Assembly (NCBI GenBank): GCA_021201735.1
Contig: JAJQEJ010000050.1
Span: forward strand, 32,075-96,074
Reading direction: 5' to 3'
From: Oscillospiraceae bacterium
Lineage (GTDB): Bacteria; Bacillota; Clostridia; Oscillospirales; Oscillospiraceae
Length of the DNA stretch: 64,000 nucleotides
Positions 59,401 to 64,000 of the stretch are shown piece by piece (position 1 is the stretch's first letter; each line of letters starts with the position of its first letter). A program made the translations under genes and the position numbers. The notes under the pieces are model-generated. The model saw only the letters and a program-made list of their open reading frames with translations. It made no database searches and was not told the origin of the DNA.

Positions 59401-59715
59401 GGAGAATATCCGCAACTGATCGGACACGGACTGCACGGCAAGGCGCATCAGCAGCGTCCGGCCGCCCTGATCAAGCGTTTCCACCGCCAGACCGCCGGAG
59501 ACGGCAAAAACCCGCCCCGCCAACCGGCTGAAGGAGAGTACCTCTGCATATTGCGAGACGGCACTGCCGCCCTTCCGGCAGAGCGCCCGCTCTGTATCAT
59601 GGGAATACTGCTCAGGTACAATGACAATCTGCATACATGTCCGATTCCGTGCGGCAGCGGACAATATGTAGTCTGTTTTTCCGGTTCCGGACCTTCCCAG
59701 TAACAGTGTTAGCAC
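56404..59715 (-). CDS. addB: ATP-dependent helicase/nuclease subunit B
   Basis: Partner of AddA with the second nuclease and the Chi-scanning site. 1103 residues from GTG 59715 (AGGAGGGAG upstream). P-loop GRSGTGKT at ~7-14. An Fe-S cluster nuclease domain is indicated by Cys in DRYKACHFSYFMQYGL (about 750) and CHWCDYAAACHF (about 1060), with nuclease motif VVDYKTGRKSF between. Together with addA it forms a two-gene operon. Confidence 0.95.
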   Translation of the reverse strand: MLTLLLGRSGTGKTDYILSAAARNRTCMQIVIVPEQYSHDTERALCRKGGSAVSQYAEVLSFSRLAGRVFAVSGGLAVETLDQGGRTLLMRLAVQSVSDQLRIFSATSRKPAFLQGMLATVDELKSYCVTPQALFAAGEESGASGEKLRDVGLIFGAYDALTARQGADPRDRLNRLAGVLPTSGWARGKEFYLDSFTDFTPQEQAVIVRLLEQAAHVTVSLTCDQAEETEDGTGIFSAARRTAAKLVRLASRAGTGYEIIPFEQPRREKVSALSHMERVLFSQDAAVWQGEAEGLRLYEAPAPYAEVEYAAAEILRLVREEGYRFRDIAVTAGDMAEYASLVEMIFSRYEIPLFLSRMEDIMDKPVMAFLAAALSAVIGGYHYEQVITYLKTGLSGLSREDCELLENYSYKWEIRGSRWTQKAIWNMHPQGFGLPMTERDQALVTRLDTARRALIEPLERLRRSKDRTGRGHALAFYQFLIEIDFPNRLTARAGALETRGELALSEEYLQLWEIVCGALDQAVTILADTPMELEEFAGLFTLVLSQYDVGSIPVSLDRVQAGEMPRLAHKPCRALFFLGADDGAVPRVNPVPGLLNEDDRTLLASFGMELAPGAREKLPREMTILYETCVLPSSHFSLSWSRAGGDGSERQGCFLVRQLLTLFPSLATDTSVAPLPRLAAPRPALELAGRIPAVYAALAQIPQYAPQAARLNRCRETPGRGALTRPMTEALYGVRVPMSASRMDRYKACHFSYFMQYGLRAQARKSAGFQAPEYGTFIHYILEHVFRTTLTPDRALVQSVVERYVSEELGGLEDETPRFRYLFRRLTKSVYAVVENVAEELAASDFTPLSFELGFHEKGDLPPVEIEQDGLTVSISGFVDRVDGWVKGDKLYLRVVDYKTGRKSFNLTDIWNGMGMQMLLYLFTLQEKGGTIYGKEIVPAGVLYLPARDAVVAGSSAMTDAERQRKVDKELCRKGLILDDPDVLAAMEHIGEDNFRFLPVRLSKTTGAISGSALVGMERMGKLRAHTERILQEIGTELAAGNIVADPFWRSKEDNACHWCDYAAACHFEDGNGADHTRYLASMREETFWETLPARGTEQEGDR

Positions 59716-59737
59716 ACATCTCCCTCCTTTTGAGGAT

Positions 59738-59765
59738 ATTATAGCACATCAGGTCGAAAAGGCAA
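59738..59765 (-). promoter_or_regulatory. Promoter of addBA
   Basis: Minus strand: TTGCCT (59765-59760), 16 bp, consensus TATAAT (59743-59738), leader about 15-20 nt. Confidence 0.7.
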
Positions 59766-60082
59766 CTGCGTGGCAAATAGAAATCCCCCGAAACGCAACA
59801 GCGTCCGGAGGTTAAAACGTGTAAAATGAACACGTGAATATTTGGTCTGCATCCCCGCAAAAGGCAGTTGCCTCATTGCGGGGAGCAGTGAAAGAGAGAA
59901 ATGAGAAAGAGAAGAAATAAGATGTTGTTCAGTTTCCTGACATCAATAAGGATACCATGTTTACCCATATTTTGGTGTACAAATTGAAAAAATACTATGA
60001 ACAATTTATGAATTAGGCAAGGGCTGCTCAAAGTGAATATGCAGGTGGCGCTTATTATCGGTATCCAGCTCCACCAAGGCTG
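59766..60082. other. Non-coding interval with stem-loops
   Basis: About 315 bp between addB and the gene ending at 60083, with no supportable gene. It contains ACGTGT/ACACGT arms (59816-59834), the nested hairpin at 59847-59888 and AT-rich sequence. It may hold the terminator of the 60-63 kb operon or a small RNA. Confidence 0.4.
59847..59888. repeat. Nested inverted repeat
   Basis: CTGC-A-TCCCCGCAA pairs with TTGCGGGGA-GCAG (one bulge), and the loop itself carries AGGCA-GT-TGCCT, giving a two-tier stem-loop. Neither side has a T run. Confidence 0.55.
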
Positions 60083-60718
60083 TCATGTAACGTGCGAAAA
60101 CACCTCATAAATTTCCCAGCGGGTTCCCCCTGCCGCTGGTATATCCCATTGTACAATAATGTCATTCAACAAAGGGATCAACTCTTCGCTGCGGGTGATC
60201 TGGATAGTAGCAGGTATATCATTGGTATACAGTTTGATCCCGTAGGGAATAGAATCAGTTATATTCTTCATATCTGTATACAACAGTTCCAATATGACGG
60301 CCTCCTGTTCGTCTATCACGCCATCCGTAAAGGTGGAATCATGGGCCGGATATCCAGCTTGACGCCTTCCACCAAGCAGCCACCAGCCAATATTTTCAAA
60401 TTTATTTTCGATACTGCCGAGAGACCCGATGTCTTCATAGTTGGAAATCAGATCGACATAGTGATCAATTTTTTCGAGATTCCATGTCACCTTAAGCAGC
60501 GCCTCTTGCCGTTTCTCCAACGCAAGTGTCTGATCCCGCATGCGGTCGATATCTTCTTGCACACTGTATGCCGCTGACCTTATGACGTATACACAACTCC
60601 CGTCAATTCTATCGATTACTTTTGTACGGTTCACGCCATAAAGGATGCAGCAGAAAAGCGCGATAGCCAGTATTACAATGATAGAGAAGAATATTTTTGT
60701 TGTCTTTGCTGTCGTCAT
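60083..60718 (-). CDS. Membrane-anchored protein of unknown function
   Basis: 211 residues from ATG 60718 (AGGCGG upstream). One N-terminal membrane helix (IFFSIIVILAIALFCCILYG), so the rest is probably outside the cell. It is followed by a charged helical region (EDIDRMRDQTLALEKRQEAL) and a mixed C-terminus with no known domain. Last gene of the operon starting at 63352; 163 bp separate it from the 97-residue gene. Confidence 0.65.
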   Translation of the reverse strand: MTTAKTTKIFFSIIVILAIALFCCILYGVNRTKVIDRIDGSCVYVIRSAAYSVQEDIDRMRDQTLALEKRQEALLKVTWNLEKIDHYVDLISNYEDIGSLGSIENKFENIGWWLLGGRRQAGYPAHDSTFTDGVIDEQEAVILELLYTDMKNITDSIPYGIKLYTNDIPATIQITRSEELIPLLNDIIVQWDIPAAGGTRWEIYEVFSHVT

Positions 60719-60881
60719 CGCGATTACCGCCTTTTGTTTTATTGACGCATTTTTTTGAATTTTACGAGTAGTTAAATGTGACCTTCCAGTTATAGTCATA
60801 GTCAATTTGATCAAACGATAACTGGCCAGTAAGCACAAGACGATCCTCACGCGCAAGCAAGTAGGCTTTCTGGCAATCCAG

Positions 60882-61175
60882 TTAAATAGAGCGTATCAGG
60901 TCTCCATAAGTGCCAACTTGTTCTTCTGCAGTTTCACCGTACAAAAGCACTCCTCTGTTTAGACTTTTATCATCTGCATTAATCGATATAATGGAAGTCG
61001 TGGCAGAAACCATAGAAGATAAAAGGGCAGCCCATAGCGCTACTGGTATGTAAGCTGCAATTACAACAGCCGCATTACTGGCAAGTACTAAAGCTTCCTG
61101 TGATATGCTGGAGACCTTTCCGGTTGTTTCAATAGATTTGAAAAAAATTGCGGTATCGGGATGAGCGGCATCCAT
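60882..61175 (-). CDS. Small membrane protein of unknown function
   Basis: 97 residues from ATG 61175, whose A is the last base of the upstream stop (TAATG), so translation is coupled to the large secreted protein. One long hydrophobic stretch (LASNAAVVIAAYIPVALWAA and following) sits in the middle. No recognised family. A GTG at 61184 is in frame. Possibly an accessory or anchor for the secreted partner. Confidence 0.55.
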   Translation of the reverse strand: MDAAHPDTAIFFKSIETTGKVSSISQEALVLASNAAVVIAAYIPVALWAALLSSMVSATTSIISINADDKSLNRGVLLYGETAEEQVGTYGDLIRSI

Positions 61176-63352
61176 TATTTGCACATTGTGATCAGTATCT
61201 TTATATTACTGATTTTAAAACCCGCATCATCAAGATAAAGCAGAACACCTCCCGCACCGTTATATTGAGCTATCAAACTGTTCATGATTTGAACCTGGAA
61301 GTATGGCTTGCCCAAATTAGTGTTTTGTTCATTTTGGTCATAGGCTTTGGTATATTTCACAAGAGTGATTTTGGTAAAATAGTTCCCATGCACATCTTGG
61401 TAGTTATGCTTAAATGTACGGTAACTGAATACTTCATCATCGTCGTCGTCGCCGGAATAAACACCTGGAAGCGTTTCGATTTCCATACTGGTTTCAGTAA
61501 AAAACTCTGGCGCCACTGTAAAATCCAGATCAGAAAGCCATAATAATCTGTTATCATTATCACACTCTCTGATTCCGTTCAGGAGTGTGTTCAGCTGAAA
61601 AAAGCTAAAGTCCTTGAGTTCTTTGAGCTCTTTTTTGGGGGGATCCGAAGAAATCGCCGCATAAGTGGACACAAGTTGAGCAGCGGATGCACTAGTATCT
61701 GAGACGTCACTGATCTCACCGCTCCCCTCTACTTTCAGATCTAATTTCACCAGCAAATTATTATAATCACCTCGGGAATTTCCGGATATAAAATTAGTCC
61801 GTGCAGTCTGTGCATAGGTATTAATACAGTTATAATTACCGCTTGTTATCTTGCCGGTGATTTGGTGTGTCATATTTTGGAGTTTATCGAATACTGTGAT
61901 GGATAGGCTGATATCAGAATCTGATGCCTTTTCTACCCTTGCATCCGTTATCGTATAGTTGCTATTATTCTCAACAGCGAAGTCTCCCACGATACGCCTT
62001 CCGGAATAGGCACCACTGTCAAATGGATAGAATCTTCCGTTTATTTTCAAGATACTAAGCCCATTGCTTGCATTTGGTTCTATTGTAATAGCAATGTCGC
62101 CTGTTTGTGCTGCGCTTAAGCTTATATCCCCTGTTGTACTATCGTTTTCCGAAGTAATGGTTACTTGCTGATCCAATAACTGAGTTTCTTCCAACGGATA
62201 TGTACCATCCGCATTGACCCCTGATGTCAAAATGCCCGCATCATCCCAGCCCTCTCGTACCGCCGTTGTCCAAATTTTAACGGGCTCCTTTTCCAGGTCC
62301 CGGCCGGTGACATCCATGGAAATCGTTCCGGTGTAAAGAATTTGGGGCGCACCGTCATAGGAATAATAGATGGATGCGCCTGGGGTGTCGCAGGCAATGG
62401 AGATTGAAAGGGTACCCCCATCGTCGCTGGGTGTCATGGTTACGACAGGCTCTGCAACCGTCCCCTCGGACGGGATATTTGGTGCATCCACCATATCCAG
62501 TCGGATGTTATAAATCCACTTGAAATGATCATAACATGTCCGGTGTCCAGACATCAAATCCGCTTCGGTCATGGGGATGACCAGGCGCAGCGATTGCTCA
62601 TCCGAGAGCATACCATCCAAACAGCCCGCGGCAACGCCGCCGTTTGCCGCGATATATCCGGCAAGTCCCAGTTCTCCCCATGAGTCATCATTTGTATCAT
62701 TGAAGGCCGTCCGGCCGGACAGCCCCGTTGTCCCCAGAATCACTGACGACTCTGTACCGGCTTCAAATACGGCTCGTTTTTCGCCATAATACGGGTCGTT
62801 GCCTTGAGATGTTTGATAATATGTATCCAAGTCAAGCCCTTGACCACTATCATATTCCCACTCTTGCTTCCAACCGGAATCGGGATCATAGAGTCCTTCA
62901 AAGTAATAGCGCGGTTCTCCGTATAGCGCATCATAAGTCCATGACCTGTTATATATTCCGCCGCCATCTGTCGCACAAAACCGCATCACATCATTGCCTG
63001 CATAGGTCAGGTTGTGGGCACCTTGCATTGTTGCGTTCGCGCTTACATAATCCACCAGCTCCGGCAGGGTGATACCTCTTGCCTCCACGTACTGGGTCGT
63101 TGGGAAATTATCCGTAGTGGATGCATAATAATTGATATCGCCATTGTCGGGCTGACCGTGGGAAATTGCCTTGAGCTCGTCAAGCTCTATGACCTTGAGC
63201 AGGACGCTTTTTCCCTCCGCATTTAACGCGTAGAAAAAGAGGTTTTCACACTTGGCCGATTCAAGTGTTTTGGCCTGAGCCATCTGTGGAATCAGCTGTA
63301 GCATGAATACAGCCGCTAGCAAAGCGCCGCAAGTTCTTGTTGCTTTTTTCAC
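61175..63352 (-). CDS. Large secreted protein with chitobiase-like C-terminal domain
   Basis: 725 residues. GTG 63352 is chosen: AAAGGTGA lies 6 nt upstream, while TTG 63358 abuts it. Signal peptide MKKATRTCGALLAAVFMLQL...AQA (cut near residue 27). The N-terminal third (~30-290) contains aromatic-rich motifs (GGGIYNRSWTYDALYGEPRY) of unknown family. At ~298-345 is a chitobiase/beta-hexosaminidase C-terminal-type Ig fold (CDTPGASIYYSYDGAP). The C-terminal half is unrecognised and ends in a hydrophobic ISNIKILI. No SLH or LPXTG anchor. Expression appears controlled by a leader with a terminator. Confidence 0.75.
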   Translation of the reverse strand: MKKATRTCGALLAAVFMLQLIPQMAQAKTLESAKCENLFFYALNAEGKSVLLKVIELDELKAISHGQPDNGDINYYASTTDNFPTTQYVEARGITLPELVDYVSANATMQGAHNLTYAGNDVMRFCATDGGGIYNRSWTYDALYGEPRYYFEGLYDPDSGWKQEWEYDSGQGLDLDTYYQTSQGNDPYYGEKRAVFEAGTESSVILGTTGLSGRTAFNDTNDDSWGELGLAGYIAANGGVAAGCLDGMLSDEQSLRLVIPMTEADLMSGHRTCYDHFKWIYNIRLDMVDAPNIPSEGTVAEPVVTMTPSDDGGTLSISIACDTPGASIYYSYDGAPQILYTGTISMDVTGRDLEKEPVKIWTTAVREGWDDAGILTSGVNADGTYPLEETQLLDQQVTITSENDSTTGDISLSAAQTGDIAITIEPNASNGLSILKINGRFYPFDSGAYSGRRIVGDFAVENNSNYTITDARVEKASDSDISLSITVFDKLQNMTHQITGKITSGNYNCINTYAQTARTNFISGNSRGDYNNLLVKLDLKVEGSGEISDVSDTSASAAQLVSTYAAISSDPPKKELKELKDFSFFQLNTLLNGIRECDNDNRLLWLSDLDFTVAPEFFTETSMEIETLPGVYSGDDDDDEVFSYRTFKHNYQDVHGNYFTKITLVKYTKAYDQNEQNTNLGKPYFQVQIMNSLIAQYNGAGGVLLYLDDAGFKISNIKILITMCK

Positions 63353-63385
63353 TTTCAATCACCTTTCTCTTTCATCTTACCAAAT

Positions 63386-63419
63386 AAAAAAGAGCACTGT
63401 TTCACAAAGAACAGCGCTC
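63386..63419 (-). terminator. Intrinsic terminator in the leader of the secreted-protein operon
   Basis: Minus strand: GAGC-G-CTGTT pairs with AACAG-T-GCTC (63419-63410 with 63401-63392), followed by six T (63391-63386). It lies only 34 bp before the start codon and about 150 nt after the promoter, i.e. between promoter and gene. Confidence 0.85.
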
Positions 63420-63510
63420 CTAAACACCCCAAATGGTATACGAGCGTCCCACAATTGCAAAATAAATGTGATCGATTTCAGCTCCATGGACGAACCATTC
63501 GTCTTTAGGA
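63418..63510 (-). ncRNA. Candidate structured leader RNA (possible riboswitch-like attenuator)
   Basis: Minus-strand pairings: TCCTAAA (63510-63504) with TTTAGGA (63424-63418); AATGGT (63499-63494) with ACCATT (63437-63432); CGTCC (63492-63488) with GGACG (63449-63445); CACA (63470-63467) with TGTG (63453-63450). These nest into one folded domain. Its closing stem shares two bases with the terminator stem, so the two compete. I could not match it to a known riboswitch class. Confidence 0.45.
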
Positions 63511-63567
63511 ATTCTCAATGAAAGAGACAAGATATGTTTTTTCCTTAATTGGAAAAATATTTATTTT

Positions 63568-63596
63568 ATATTATCAGTTATATCGAAAGATGTCAA
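63568..63596 (-). promoter_or_regulatory. Promoter of the secreted-protein operon
   Basis: Minus strand: consensus TTGACA (63596-63591), 17 bp, TAATAT (63573-63568). The predicted transcript has a leader of about 210 nt before GTG 63352. Confidence 0.75.
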
Positions 63597-63650
63597 CCTT
63601 TAATGTTTCCCGCTTTGTTGGACAATATTATGGTCATCGGTTTTTCCGCG

Positions 63651-63875
63651 TCACTCATTCAAATCCGGGAATACCTCCTCCAACGGAGGTGTTTTTGCCG
63701 CGTTGATACTTCCCCGCCCCGCGAGCGCCGCGTTCAGGCCCTGCTCGTTTAGCTGATCCGCGACAAATGCGGCCTGCTGCGCACGGAGCGCATCCATGTC
63801 GTAGTATTTCCCTCTGATATGAACCCTTGCGCATACGGTAAACTGCCCGCCCTGCGGGGTCTCTAACTCGGCCAT
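63651..63875 (-). CDS. Small hypothetical protein
   Basis: 74 residues from ATG 63875 with GGGGAG about 10 nt upstream. Sequence begins MAELETPQGGQFTVCARVHI and is hydrophilic, without membrane segments or a known domain. It ends 54 bp before the promoter of the secreted-protein operon. Coding potential is moderate. The remaining 63876-64000 shows nothing I can support. Confidence 0.5.
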   Translation of the reverse strand: MAELETPQGGQFTVCARVHIRGKYYDMDALRAQQAAFVADQLNEQGLNAALAGRGSINAAKTPPLEEVFPDLNE

Positions 63876-64000
63876 TGCATATCACTCCCCTATCCTCCAT
63901 TCTATGCCCGCATCTCCGCGCGCCATACCGCATACATAGAACGGGAAGTCCAGCTAAGAATTGTCAAGAGGAAAAGAGAAAGAAAAGCAGAAAGCCCATT

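Noticed and set aside
63418..63510. Cyclic di-GMP riboswitch call for the leader
   Set aside because: A GTGGGACGC stretch recalls the class I c-di-GMP aptamer, but the tetraloop-receptor parts and the CACGCACAGGGCAAACC-like segment are missing.

Overview
The window looks like a chromosomal piece of an endospore-forming, Gram-positive member of the class Clostridia, probably of the Oscillospirales / Ruminococcaceae type. The evidence is in the genes: addAB instead of recBCD, a SigH-type sporulation sigma factor, cwlD and cotJ sporulation genes, SEDS/PBP wall-synthesis pairs, an SLH-anchored surface protein, radA, comEC and a ruvCAB operon. Most housekeeping genes have AGGAGG-type ribosome binding sites and clear sigma-A promoters. 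No rRNA, tRNA or CRISPR array was seen.

Layout. 1-2.1 kb is the edge of a mobile or plasmid-like element: a ParB-family protein running off the left edge, several palindromes and an unidentified coding remnant. It abuts a truncated GLUG-repeat surface-protein gene (2.1-3.8 kb) that also carries an in-frame stop. 3.8-7.7 kb is a molybdate transport locus: a modA with a stalk domain broken by a frameshift, modB, modC and a second, intact lipoprotein modA. 8.2-12.4 kb is a TetR regulator with its operator and two ABC exporter half-transporters. 12.5-24.5 kb is housekeeping: a rodA-type SEDS protein, tsaE-tsaB-upp-trmB, a hemolysin III-family protein, ruvC-ruvA-ruvB-glmM, sigH, a zinc-ribbon protein, and nadE with a half-size chromate transporter. 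24.5-33.4 kb holds a LysR regulator with a class II aldolase, a DUF815 ATPase, a LURP-one-type protein, holA, comEC, an amidase-like protein and an Xer-type recombinase beside a 34-bp palindrome.

33.2-40.3 kb has radA-cwlD, a fused cotJA-cotJB gene followed by a truncated cotJC, a PBP with an FHA-SEDS fusion protein, and a YbjQ protein with a small membrane protein. 40.3-47.4 kb is pyrG and a glycolytic operon (trmL-pgk-tpiA-gpmI-eno, with no gap gene). 47.6-49.7 kb is proBA. 49.8-52.7 kb encodes a large von Willebrand A / SLH surface protein, and 52.8-59.7 kb is addBA. 60-63.6 kb is an unrecognised operon of one large secreted protein and two small membrane proteins, preceded by a promoter, a structured leader and an intrinsic terminator. 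A small hypothetical gene lies near the right edge.

Most unusual points: the candidate attenuator/riboswitch-like leader at 63.4-63.6 kb and the unknown operon it precedes; the cotJA-cotJB fusion with the broken cotJC; the 34-bp palindrome at the recombinase; the FHA-SEDS fusion; the decayed stalk-ModA beside an intact paralogue; and the interruption of a surface-protein gene at the edge of a mobile element.
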